Counted from the stretch's first letter, positions 8,281 to 15,032 are shown. The stretch is DNA of 15,269 nt from Oscillospiraceae bacterium (GCA_009785015.1 WQXD01000059.1:1-15269), one strand, 5' to 3'. A program made the numbers and translations. The notes: generated from the sequence alone by a model not told the origin.

Positions 8281-9771
8281 GTGAAAAAAACACTTTTGAT
8301 TTTATTCGTCATTATCTTTGCCATGGTCGCCGCGATATCGTGTTCCAAAGGCGATACAAATCCAAACGAATCCGATGACGGCGGCGCGAAAACCGAAAAC
8401 GCGGAGGCGGGCGAAAGCGGGGCCCCGGAGGAAAAATCCATTTTTGAAATCCTGCCGAAAAGCGATTTTAAAGGGGAGGCGTTTACCGTTTATGTGCCGC
8501 CCAATCCCGACAGCCCGGTGGACAAAGGCACTTTCGTGGAAGAACTGATGGGAGAGATTTTCAACGATGCGGTATATAACCGGAACCTGAAAATCGAAAA
8601 CGAATACAACGTGCAATTGAACGCGGTGTACGGCCTAAACTGGGACAGCACATACGGCGATTTAAAAAAGGACGTGACATCCGGCGACTTGCGTGCCGAC
8701 GTCTATTTTACCCATGTAACCTCGGGCCCCGCCGCTATAATCAGCGACGGTCTTCTGAGGGAATGGTCGGCGGTTCCGTTTCTCGATTTCGAACGGCCCT
8801 GGTGGAACGAAACGGCGATAACAAACCTGAACATAGCGAACAAAATGTTTTATCTTTCGGGTTCGCTTTCGATACAGGATCCCATTTTGCTGGTCTTCAA
8901 CAAAACCCTGCTCCAAAACCTGGCGCTTGAAGATCCGTACAAGCTCGTCAGGCAAGGGACTTGGACGATCGAAAAATTGAACAAAATGGCAGTTGACGCT
9001 TCGAAAGACCTGAACGGCGACGGCAAATTCGATCATATGGACGACCAGTTCGGGCTTGAATTCGGAATTTGCTGGCAAACACCCAGCCTTTTGTATGCCT
9101 GCGACGAGCTGACGATAATCATCGACGGAGAAGGATATCCAAACGTCAACATGGACAATCAAAAGAAAATCGAAGCGTATGAAAAAATCTATGAGCTGCT
9201 CTGGGGCGGAAACAAAACGTATTGTTTCAACGGCACCACGACACAGACGGCAAACCACCCGCACATGGGAATCGATTCGGGCAGGGTGCTGTTCTGCCAG
9301 TACAATCTGTTCACATGCGAAAACCTGCGAGCCGCCGAAGTGGAGTACGGAATACTGCCTCTCCCGAAATACGACGAAAATCAAAAAAGCTATATGACAA
9401 ATTCATGGACCGGTATGTACGGGCTGCCGGTCTGCGTGGCGGACGAAAAATTGGATATGACAGGCATAGTCATGGAGTCTATGTCCGCTCTCGGGCACAA
9501 GGAAGTTGTCCCCGTATATTACGATATCCTGCTGAAGGAAAAAGTGTCGAGGGACGACGATTCGAGGGATATGCTCGATATAATCCTCTCCGGGATCGTT
9601 TTCGATTCGGGTCTCAATTATCAAGCGGGCTCAAGCCAGCCCGGATATTTCATAAAAGATTTGATCGTGGGGAAAAAACAGGATTATGTGAGTTCCCTCG
9701 AAAAAGCGAAACCCAAAATAGAAGCCGACTATGACAAACTTTACAACAAGATATTGGAAGCGGGAGATTAA
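8281..9771 (+). CDS. Extracellular solute-binding lipoprotein (ABC sugar-binding type)
   Basis: A 496-residue lipoprotein starting at GTG 8281 with GGGAGG 7 bases upstream. The signal peptide is M-K-K plus a hydrophobic run, with lipobox A-I-S-C and the lipidated Cys at 21. An acidic, low-complexity linker (about 22-52) follows. The mature domain resembles family 1 solute-binding proteins of Clostridia. It carries an EF-hand-like calcium loop, D243-x-N245-x-D247-G-K249-x-D251-x-x-D254, as is common in this group. No ABC permease or ATPase gene is nearby, so its transporter partners must be elsewhere or it acts as an orphan sensor/binding protein. The ligand is unknown; sugar is the likely class. 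Confidence 0.87.
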   Translation: MKKTLLILFVIIFAMVAAISCSKGDTNPNESDDGGAKTENAEAGESGAPEEKSIFEILPKSDFKGEAFTVYVPPNPDSPVDKGTFVEELMGEIFNDAVYNRNLKIENEYNVQLNAVYGLNWDSTYGDLKKDVTSGDLRADVYFTHVTSGPAAIISDGLLREWSAVPFLDFERPWWNETAITNLNIANKMFYLSGSLSIQDPILLVFNKTLLQNLALEDPYKLVRQGTWTIEKLNKMAVDASKDLNGDGKFDHMDDQFGLEFGICWQTPSLLYACDELTIIIDGEGYPNVNMDNQKKIEAYEKIYELLWGGNKTYCFNGTTTQTANHPHMGIDSGRVLFCQYNLFTCENLRAAEVEYGILPLPKYDENQKSYMTNSWTGMYGLPVCVADEKLDMTGIVMESMSALGHKEVVPVYYDILLKEKVSRDDDSRDMLDIILSGIVFDSGLNYQAGSSQPGYFIKDLIVGKKQDYVSSLEKAKPKIEADYDKLYNKILEAGD

Positions 9772-9777
9772 AAAAGC

Positions 9778-10674
9778 ATGATATACGGCAATATACTTGA
9801 AACGATAGGAAATACGCCAATTGTAAAAATAAATAAATTGAATACAAATCCAAACGTGCTTTTGTGCGCGAAATGCGAGGGCTTCAACCCGACAGGCAGC
9901 ATAAAGGACCGCATCGCGCTTAAAATGATAGAACAGGCCGAAATGTCGGGGGATTTGACAAAAGACAAAATCATCATCGAGGCGACTTCGGGCAACACGG
10001 GCATAGGTCTCGCCATGATCGGGTTGGTAAAGGGATACAGGGTGCAAATCGTCATGAGCGAAGCCGTTTCCGTCGAGCGCCAGCAGGTTATAAGAGCTTT
10101 CGGAGGCGAAATAATACTGACGCCCAAAGAACTCTCGACCGACGGGGCGATTTTAAAAACCCGCGAGCTTGTGGAAAATGAACCTTCAAAATATTTCAAT
10201 CCGAATCAATTTTCAAACGAATACAACAAAATCACGCATTACAAAACCACCGCCGAAGAGATCTGGGAGCAAACCGGCGGAAAAGTGACGCATTTTGTAT
10301 CCGGGCTCGGCACCTCCGGGACGCTTATGGGTGTCGGAATGGGGCTCAAGGAAAAAAATCCGGACGTCAAAATCGTGGAGGCGCACCCGGTCAGGGGCCA
10401 TTATATACAGGGCTTGAAGAATATGGAAGAAGCGATCGTCCCCGAAATATACGATCCGTCGCATATCGATTACAGCATCATGGTGGAATCGGAAGAAGCG
10501 TTTGAAATGGCGAGAAAAATCGCCGCCGAAGAGGGTATATTTGTGGGCATGAGCAGCGGGGCCGCCATGGTGGCGGCCATAAAAGTCACAGAAAAGCTCA
10601 CAAGTGGGCTTGTGGTGGTTATCTTCCCCGACCGCGGCGAAAAATATCTCAGCACCGGGCTTTTTAAAAATTAA
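9778..10674 (+). CDS. cysK: Cysteine synthase family protein (CysK/CysM, PLP-dependent)
   Basis: A 298-residue fold-type II PLP enzyme that makes cysteine from an activated serine and a sulfur donor. Motifs: G-N-T-P at 11-14, N-P-T-G-S-I-K-D-R at 37-45 with the PLP lysine K43, the S-G-N-T-G loop (71-75), G-L-G-T-S-G-T (176-182) for the PLP phosphate, and P-D-R-G-E-K-Y-L-S-T at 284-293. Some features lean toward the CysM/O-phosphoserine branch: T-D-G-A-I at 121-125 and a G-L-K-N-M-E-E...P-E-I-Y-D segment (212-226). The exact substrate is therefore open, and the symbol is a family-level label. The gene starts 6 bases after the binding-protein stop, with GGGAG inside the preceding gene's end, and closes the operon at a strong terminator. 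Confidence 0.88.
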   Translation: MIYGNILETIGNTPIVKINKLNTNPNVLLCAKCEGFNPTGSIKDRIALKMIEQAEMSGDLTKDKIIIEATSGNTGIGLAMIGLVKGYRVQIVMSEAVSVERQQVIRAFGGEIILTPKELSTDGAILKTRELVENEPSKYFNPNQFSNEYNKITHYKTTAEEIWEQTGGKVTHFVSGLGTSGTLMGVGMGLKEKNPDVKIVEAHPVRGHYIQGLKNMEEAIVPEIYDPSHIDYSIMVESEEAFEMARKIAAEEGIFVGMSSGAAMVAAIKVTEKLTSGLVVVIFPDRGEKYLSTGLFKN

Positions 10675-10704
10675 AAAAATGGCGGATTATCCGCCATTTT
10701 TTTT
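10673..10704. terminator. Bidirectional intrinsic terminator between convergent genes
   Basis: A perfect 8-bp stem (ATGGCGGA / TCCGCCAT) with a 3-base loop, flanked by an A run on the left and a run of eight T on the right. It can stop transcription from both sides, serving cysK on the + strand and the oxidoreductase gene ending at 10719 on the - strand. Confidence 0.92.
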
Positions 10705-10718
10705 AACTCGTTTATGCC

Positions 10719-11813
10719 CTATATTTCCGGTATGACGATTTCCACTTCTTTGCCGAGTTTTGAGGAACGGTATATCCCGTCGCATATCGCCTGATTGTAC
10801 AGGATTTCCTCCCCCGGAACGGGAGCCGGCCCCCCGGTTTTCACCGCGTCCACGAAGGCGCGCATTTTGCCCCACCACATGTCCATCGGGCCTTCGTTGT
10901 CATAGGGCAGCATGGGCCTGTCGGGAAGCACATAGGAATCCACAAAATTGCCGTTTACATCCGTGTAATACAAAACCCTTGAAGGCCTCCGCAGCTCGTC
11001 GTGCCCGTTGAGGATTTTTATGGCTCCTTCAGTTCCGAGCCAGAGCGTATCGCCCAAAGAATCCGCGTGCATCGCCCACGACTGCTTGAACACAAACGTC
11101 ACGTCGCCTTCCATCCGGACAAGCGCCACGGAAAAATCGTCCACATCAAAGTTCGCGGCGTCCTGCCAGTATTTCGGGTTTTTGCCGAAATAATTGGTGG
11201 CGATCGCCGAAACGGTGAGCGGTTTGGGATATTTTATCGCGTGCAGGCACTCGTCGATGGAATAACAGCCGATATCGCCCAAACATCCGAAACCCGCTTT
11301 TTCTTTTACGACAAACGTGCTGCCCGGGATTCCCCTGCGGCGGCCGCCGCCGCTCTGAACGTAATACACTTTGCCTATCGCGCCCGATTCGATCATTTTG
11401 TCGACTTTTCGGCGCATGTAGTCCCATCTCGGCTGGAATCCGATGGTCAAAAGTTTGCCCGCTTTTTTCGAAGCCTTGACCATGTCCGCGGCTTCCTGGA
11501 TGGTGAATGACATCGGCTTTTCGCAGTGCACATGGATGCCCGCTTCCAGCACCGCTATCGCGCATTCGGCGTGCGTGGTGTTATATGTGCAGACGCTCGC
11601 TCCGTCCATTTGCACATTCTTGACCAGATCGTTCACGCTGTCGAAAGCGGGCGCGTTTTTCAGCTTGTAGCGATCCAAAAAATCCCTTGCTTTTCCGGGG
11701 ACAATGTCGCACGCACCGACGATTTCGACGTCGTCAAAAGTGACGTACTTGTCCATGTGCGCGTGGGCTATCCCCCCGGTGCCCACTATGCCGATTTTGA
11801 TTTTTTCGCTCAT
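10719..11813 (-). CDS. Gfo/Idh/MocA family NAD(P)-dependent oxidoreductase
   Basis: A 364-residue two-domain sugar or polyol dehydrogenase-type enzyme. The Rossmann domain has G-T-G-G-I-A at 11-16 and the family's E-K-P at 98-100, whose lysine is the usual catalytic or substrate-binding residue. The C-terminal alpha/beta domain carries G-D-I-G-C-Y-S-I-D-E at 179-188, in the position where many relatives have a G-x-H-x-x-D motif; here Cys/Tyr/Ser stand in its middle. Substrate and product cannot be predicted. The start is supported by GGAG (11822-11825, read on the - strand) 8 bases from the ATG. It is transcribed alone, convergent with cysK and divergent from the tRNA genes. Confidence 0.93.
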   Translation of the reverse strand: MSEKIKIGIVGTGGIAHAHMDKYVTFDDVEIVGACDIVPGKARDFLDRYKLKNAPAFDSVNDLVKNVQMDGASVCTYNTTHAECAIAVLEAGIHVHCEKPMSFTIQEAADMVKASKKAGKLLTIGFQPRWDYMRRKVDKMIESGAIGKVYYVQSGGGRRRGIPGSTFVVKEKAGFGCLGDIGCYSIDECLHAIKYPKPLTVSAIATNYFGKNPKYWQDAANFDVDDFSVALVRMEGDVTFVFKQSWAMHADSLGDTLWLGTEGAIKILNGHDELRRPSRVLYYTDVNGNFVDSYVLPDRPMLPYDNEGPMDMWWGKMRAFVDAVKTGGPAPVPGEEILYNQAICDGIYRSSKLGKEVEIVIPEI

Positions 11814-11959
11814 GATTTTTTCTCCAATCTAAAATAAAATTAAAAATTTAAAACATTAAATTTTCTTCCTTAAAGAGTATTATAAATAAATATTATTATG
11901 GATGTGTTAATTTTATAAATATTCTTTTGTTTTTTATATAAATTTTTTTGAAATTTTAC

Positions 11960-11991
11960 TTGACAAAGCATTTAAAAAATGGTAATATAAT
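11960..11991 (+). promoter_or_regulatory. Promoter of the tRNA-Arg/tRNA-Ala unit
   Basis: A perfect TTGACA at 11960-11965 is followed at 17 bases by TAATAT (11983-11988), overlapping a TATAAT at 11986-11991 (20-base spacing). It sits in a strongly AT-rich spacer (11830-11990) that has no coding potential I can see, 37 bases before tRNA-Arg. The spacer must also hold the - strand promoter of the oxidoreductase; I see no convincing match for it. Confidence 0.65.
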
Positions 11992-12027
11992 AATACAGCA
12001 TCGAAGTGTTTGCAATATTTGTGATAT

Positions 12028-12104
12028 GTGCCGTTAGCTCAATTGGATAGAGCGTCTGGCTACGGACCAGAAGGTTGAGGGTTCAAGTCCTTTACGGCAC
12101 GCCA
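12028..12104 (+). tRNA. tRNA-Arg (anticodon ACG)
   Basis: Acceptor stem GTGCCGT pairs with ACGGCAC (12094-12100). The anticodon stem TCTGG/CCAGA encloses the loop CTACGGA, giving anticodon ACG (wobble-edited to inosine, reading CGN). GGTTCAAGTCC forms the T arm. Discriminator G and an encoded CCA end it at 12104. All arms are intact. Confidence 0.96.
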
Positions 12105-12110
12105 GGAGAC

Positions 12111-12186
12111 GGGGTATTGGCGCAGTTGGTAGCGCGCCTGAATGGCATTCAGGAGGTCAGGGGTTCAAATCCCCTATGCTCCACCA
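12111..12186 (+). tRNA. tRNA-Ala (anticodon GGC)
   Basis: Acceptor stem GGGGTAT pairs with ATGCTCC (two G-U pairs). D arm GCGC/GCGC, anticodon stem CCTGA/TCAGG around loop ATGGCAT (anticodon GGC, reads GCC/GCU), T arm GGGGTTCAAATCCCC, discriminator A and encoded CCA. It lies 6 bases after tRNA-Arg on the same transcript. Its 3' part from 12126 is repeated exactly at 12935-12995, and its last 8 bases recur at 15151-15158, which marks it as an insertion hotspot. Confidence 0.96.
12126..12186 (+). repeat. 61-bp direct repeat R1, copy 1 (3' part of tRNA-Ala)
   Basis: Identical base for base to 12935-12995. It runs from the D loop through the CCA end, the usual extent of tRNA-borne attachment sites for tyrosine-type integrases. 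This copy lies in the intact tRNA gene. Confidence 0.93.
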
Positions 12187-12270
12187 GAATATAATAAATC
12201 CGAACCTGCGCTCGCCGATTGTTTCGGTTGGTAAAGTGGTTCGGATTTGTCTGTTTTGTGAAAGTGAAAA
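12179..12270 (+). repeat. Long direct repeat R2, copy 1 (tRNA 3' tail plus hairpin)
   Basis: Starts with the last 8 bases of tRNA-Ala (CTCCACCA) and runs through the hairpin to GTGAAAGTGAAA. It matches 15151-15241 with one substitution (12187) and one extra T (in the GGTTTCGG stretch). Together the copies bracket the whole 3-kb island. A looser resemblance continues for about 20 further bases. Confidence 0.93.
12196..12260 (+). terminator. Hairpin after tRNA-Ala (copy 1), probable terminator
   Basis: Outer arms AAATCCGAACC (12196-12206) and GGTTTCGGATTT (12238-12249) pair with one bulged T; an inner CCGA/TCGG hairpin lies in the loop. The tail TTTGTCTGTTTT is only moderately T-rich, so termination may be partial. 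A second copy at 15168-15220 lacks the bulge. Confidence 0.55.
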
Positions 12271-12299
12271 AAATTTATATTTTTAACAGCTTAAACCTC

Positions 12300-12358
12300 T
12301 TGACATTTCCGAAATTTACGCGTATAATAATAAAGTAGGAATTTAGGAAATTCGGAAA
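12300..12358 (+). promoter_or_regulatory. Toxin-antitoxin promoter with operator-like inverted repeats
   Basis: TTGACA (12300-12305) and TATAAT (12323-12328) are perfect consensus with a 17-base spacer. TTTCCGAAATTT (12306-12317) just after the -35 box is nearly the inverse of AAATTCGGAAA (12348-12358), which abuts the ribosome site. A second, smaller inverted repeat GAATTT-AGG-AAATTC lies at 12339-12353, near the predicted transcription start. These are good candidates for autoregulatory binding by the AbrB-type antitoxin; operator function is inferred. Confidence 0.8.
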
Positions 12359-12368
12359 GGAGTTTGTC

Positions 12369-12641
12369 ATGATTGCTGAATTAAGAGCTAAGGCCCAAGT
12401 AACCGTGCCGCGCGAAATCGTGATGGAACTCGGATTAAACGAAGGGGATAAGTTTGAAGTGTCTGTACAGGACGGCGCGATATATATGATTCCCGTTGCC
12501 GTATATCCAAAGGCTTATGTCGAGCAGCTTGAAGCGCAGGTGCGCGAATCAAAGGCGCTTATTGAATCGGGTGAATTAAAATCGTATGACAACGCAGATG
12601 AATTGATTTCTATGCTCCATGCTGAGAGCGGTGAACAATAA
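12369..12641 (+). CDS. AbrB/MazE-like antitoxin of a type II toxin-antitoxin pair
   Basis: A 90-residue DNA-binding antitoxin. Residues 3-45 form a SpoVT-AbrB swapped-hairpin domain with the hallmark A-K-A-Q-V-T-V-P-R-E-I (8-18) and L-G-L-N-E-G-D-K-F-E (21-30). The C-terminal half (about 46-90) is helical and acidic, typical of the region that wraps the toxin. AAAGGAG at 12356-12362 is 6 bases from the ATG. The stop overlaps the toxin start by one base (TAATG), so translation is coupled. It probably represses its own promoter through the inverted repeats upstream. Base use is less GC-rich than in the core genes to the left, consistent with a mobile module. Confidence 0.88.
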   Translation: MIAELRAKAQVTVPREIVMELGLNEGDKFEVSVQDGAIYMIPVAVYPKAYVEQLEAQVRESKALIESGELKSYDNADELISMLHAESGEQ

Positions 12642-12907
12642 TGAAATTCAAACTCATTCCTGACAAGAAATTTATCAAGCATTACGCTAAGCTGACAGCG
12701 GCGGAAAAAAAGCAAACCGATGCGAAATTGATAAAGCTTGCAGAGAATCCGCTCCACCCGTCGCTTCGCACCAAGCGTATTCAAGGAACAGAATCGCTTT
12801 ATGAATCAAGCGTCAATATGGATATCCGGCTAATTTGGCATTACGAAGAAGAGCAAATTATTTTAATGCTTGATATTGGACGTCACGATATTTTGAATCA
12901 GTGTTAA
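12641..12907 (+). CDS. RelE/ParE-superfamily toxin
   Basis: An 88-residue basic protein of the RelE/ParE fold. Recognisable are P-S-L-R-T-K-R-I-Q-G (40-49), N-M-D-I-R-L-I-W (59-66, R63 in the usual active-surface position) and D-I-G-R-H-D-I-L (78-85) near the end. RelE-type toxins cut mRNA on the ribosome and ParE-type toxins act on gyrase; which applies cannot be read from the sequence. The full length and uninterrupted frame suggest an intact toxin. It is translationally coupled to the antitoxin and ends 7 bases before the degenerate tRNA-Ala copy, with no terminator of its own; the hairpin at 13005-13048 would end its transcript. Confidence 0.87.
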   Translation: MKFKLIPDKKFIKHYAKLTAAEKKQTDAKLIKLAENPLHPSLRTKRIQGTESLYESSVNMDIRLIWHYEEEQIILMLDIGRHDILNQC

Positions 12908-12914
12908 AAACGCA

Positions 12915-12995
12915 GGGGTATGTTACCGACCAAATTGGTAGCGCGCCTGAATGGCATTCAGGAGGTCAGGGGTTCAAATCCCCTATGCTCCACCA
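12915..12995 (+). pseudogene. tRNA-Ala(GGC) partial copy with a broken D arm
   Basis: Bases 12935-12995 equal the 3' 61 bases of the intact tRNA-Ala, including anticodon, T arm and CCA. GGGGTAT at 12915-12921 could supply the 5' acceptor strand, but 13 bases rather than 8 separate it from the shared block, and the 5' D-stem GCGC is missing. A TACC/GGTA pairing is possible but leaves extra bases. It is most likely non-functional and the duplicated end of an integration event. Confidence 0.75.
12935..12995 (+). repeat. 61-bp direct repeat R1, copy 2 (att-like)
   Basis: An exact copy of 12126-12186. Together the copies flank a segment of about 750 bases that holds only the hairpin and the toxin-antitoxin pair. 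The sequence after this copy differs from that after copy 1: it leads directly into the hairpin at 13005. Confidence 0.93.
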
Positions 12996-13004
12996 CGCAT
13001 AGAG

Positions 13005-13048
13005 CAAGCCTGCGCTAAAATAGTTTTTTAACGCAGGCTTGTTTTTTT
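13005..13048 (+). terminator. Intrinsic terminator, 10-bp stem and T run
   Basis: CAAGCCTGCG (13005-13014) pairs perfectly with CGCAGGCTTG (13032-13041), followed by seven T (13042-13048). It ends + strand transcription from the tRNA copy or the toxin operon. The stop codon of the - strand gene ending at 13028 lies inside its loop. A related sequence, CCTGCGCTAAAA...GAACGCA, closes the window at 15242-15269. Confidence 0.88.
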
Positions 13049-13318
13049 ACTCTTAAAAATATCGTCGAGAAGCTGTTTAGAAATATCCGATATTGGCTGT
13101 TGACCGTATAGTTCATTTAGTGCTTTATCGACGGAATTCCTGTTCATAGGTTCGCCGCGCTTCGCATGCTCCCATAAAATGCCGGCAATTTGTTCTTTAC
13201 ATAATTTTAAGAGCTGTTCCACAATCCATCTATCTTCGTATCGATTTCCAAATTCACCTGCTCGTCCACCTTTTTCATATGCCATATATTTTATAGCCCA
13301 TTTTCTAAATCGTTCCAT
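13028..13318 (-). CDS. Small protein, probably the truncated N-terminus of a defence-type protein
   Basis: A 96-residue reading frame whose first half, with K-G-G-R-A-G-E-F-G-N-R-Y-E-D-R-W at about 16-31, resembles from memory the opening of large defence-associated proteins whose N-terminus is a restriction-endonuclease-like domain. A full domain would be much longer. The C-terminus reads K-K-T-S-L-R and is encoded by the T run and stem of the terminator at 13032-13048, and the stop lies in the hairpin loop. This implies that the original 3' part was lost at the repeat boundary. The start is 3 bases after the upstream gene's stop, suggesting cotranscription. An alternative start is Met 12, where the conserved part begins. 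Function unknown. Confidence 0.5.
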   Translation of the reverse strand: MERFRKWAIKYMAYEKGGRAGEFGNRYEDRWIVEQLLKLCKEQIAGILWEHAKRGEPMNRNSVDKALNELYGQQPISDISKQLLDDIFKSKKTSLR

Positions 13319-13321
13319 AAC

Positions 13322-13891
13322 CTATTCGTCAGTTTCACTTTTTTCATTCGACTTCGGCATAATTTCGTCGAGATGGTCTACGATAAATTGCTGCGCTTCC
13401 CTGCTGTATAAATTCATGGTATATTGCGTGCCGTATTGCGGAGATATTCGGTCCTCTTGTGTTATCCCTATTATCGGCGACTTATCTGTCAATGTTTTGC
13501 GCGTCCCTTTCTCCGCGGCGATCTCTTTTAAAAATCCCTTTTCAACGAGCCATTCGGTGACTTTATTATGAGACAAACGCCTGTAAACCGCCAAATCAAT
13601 ACTGCCGCTTATATTATCGCATACTGCAGATATCGGAATCGGCGTATCCGAAAACACTATTTGTCTTTTTTGCTGTTCGGTTATCTCAAACGGTTTTTTC
13701 GCAACATAACCTATTCCGCCGTTTTCCGCAACCTGCCTCAATATATCCGCGACGTAGGAAAAGCACCTCGATAATCTTTCGTTGTTTAAAATATTATCGT
13801 CAGGCAGTTCGATATCTTTTATAGGGTCTAATCCGTTTGCGAGTTTTTCTATATACATTTTTGCCCTTTTTATTTTTTCAAGTTCCGTCAT
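13322..13891 (-). CDS. Uncharacterised protein of a family seen in Clostridia
   Basis: A 189-residue soluble protein with no signal or membrane segment. The pattern M-T-E-L-E-K-I-K-R-A-K-M-Y-I-E-K-L-A-N-G, then R-L-S-R-C-F-S-Y-V-A-D-I-L-R-Q-V near 40-55, T-P-I-P-I-S near 83-88 and a C-terminal E-A-Q-Q-F-I-V-D-H-L resembles hypothetical proteins I recall from gut Firmicutes, with no known activity. The middle part (about 85-130, S-H-N-K-V-T-E-W-L-V-E-K-G-F-L) looks like a winged-helix segment; this is inference. GGTGAT precedes the ATG by 5 bases. It lies between the ATPase remnant and the 96-residue gene, all on the - strand. Confidence 0.7.
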   Translation of the reverse strand: MTELEKIKRAKMYIEKLANGLDPIKDIELPDDNILNNERLSRCFSYVADILRQVAENGGIGYVAKKPFEITEQQKRQIVFSDTPIPISAVCDNISGSIDLAVYRRLSHNKVTEWLVEKGFLKEIAAEKGTRKTLTDKSPIIGITQEDRISPQYGTQYTMNLYSREAQQFIVDHLDEIMPKSNEKSETDE

Positions 13892-13946
13892 ATTATCACC
13901 ATTCTTTTTATCGAATTATTTCACTACTATAACAAACCGCATTCAT

Positions 13947-15032
13947 CTATGATTTTGTCAACAATACCTCGTTATCCACAAGGGATTCAAAAATAGGCGT
14001 AAAATCAATTTCTTTAATAGCCCCGTATCGTTCTATAAAATAATTTTTCATGTAATCTTCGTTCTTGCGCACTCCATTTTTACCGGAAGTCCCAAAATCC
14101 GAAAGCGAATACAAAGTGCTTAAATTGGTATTTTCATCGCGTTCGACAAATTTTATCTCATCGCGCCGGAACAGATTCGCGTTTAAAAAAATCGGGTTGT
14201 GCGTGTTAAAAATCAGTTGCGCGTTGCGGACGTTGATGTCATCGTTATGAAAAATATTTATTATGCTCATTAACGCCATCGGATGGATTGACGCATCAAA
14301 TTCATCTACAATCAGCGTTCCGCCGTTCAATAAAGCGTTCACTACCAAAGGGAACATATTGATAAAGCGGATAGTCCCGTAAGATTCAAATAATTCGGCC
14401 GGTATTGCCTTTCCTTTATTATTGGTCCCAAACAATGAGTATAATTTTGCTTCGTCGTTCTCACCGTCAACCATATAGCCGAGCGCATTGGAATTGATAC
14501 CGAAATAATTGGCGGCTTCGTTTAATGTTTTTTCGATGTATATTGACTTTTTTTTCGGATCGTTAAATTTTTGTATCAGGCGCATAGAATTTGAACGGTA
14601 AATTACCATTACTTTTTTATCAAGCCAATCGGTAATCAAAGATACTAATTTTGCACTGAACATAGTTTTGAAACCGTTCATCAAAAACAATTCCTCTTCG
14701 TTCAAATTGTTTTTGGCGAGAGCGATTGCGCCGCCGGAGTTCTGCTCGAAAGCGTTGACAAAATAGTTTTGTATTGCATCGAGAACCCCAAATTCAAGCC
14801 CTTTTTCACGGAAAAAAATTATGTTTTTATTGATTTTTGAGGTCTCGGATAGAATTTTTCTTTTATGCTTCGTCGCCAAAAATTCACCTATATCGGCAGA
14901 AAAAGCATATTCTATGTGAAGATCGTTTTCAATAAAAGATATAGAAAATCCGACAGGCTCAGGCCTGAAACGGGAAAATCTCTGCTTATAAATGTTATCG
15001 GAAAAATGACAATCATGCCCGGAGTGAATCAT
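13947..15032 (-). pseudogene. AAA ATPase (AAA_15/AAA_21 type), N-terminus with P-loop missing
   Basis: The 361-residue frame matches the C-terminal three quarters of the ATP-binding proteins common in abortive-infection-like loci. It has the mid-domain (F-S-I-S-F-I-E-N-D...Y-A-F-S near 29-45), a Walker B region T-L-I-V-D-E-F-D-A-S-I-H-P (about 240-252) and the N-T-H-N-P sensor region near 284. Such proteins normally open with the F-K-N-F-K-S-F motif and a Walker A within the first 40-60 residues. Neither is present, and the frame closes with a TGA (15075-15077) shortly upstream of the ATG. No clear ribosome site is seen. It is probably an inactive remnant cut at about 15010-15030. Confidence 0.75.

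Noticed and set aside
8662..9384. A 240-codon - strand reading frame
   Set aside because: It lies opposite the solute-binding lipoprotein, whose signal peptide, ribosome site and calcium loop are convincing.
11879..11910. A - strand promoter for the oxidoreductase (TTAACA ... TATAAT)
   Set aside because: The spacing is about 20 bases and the area is so AT-rich that such matches arise by chance.
12935..12995. A second functional tRNA-Ala
   Set aside because: The 5' half of the D stem is missing and the spacing to any acceptor strand is wrong.
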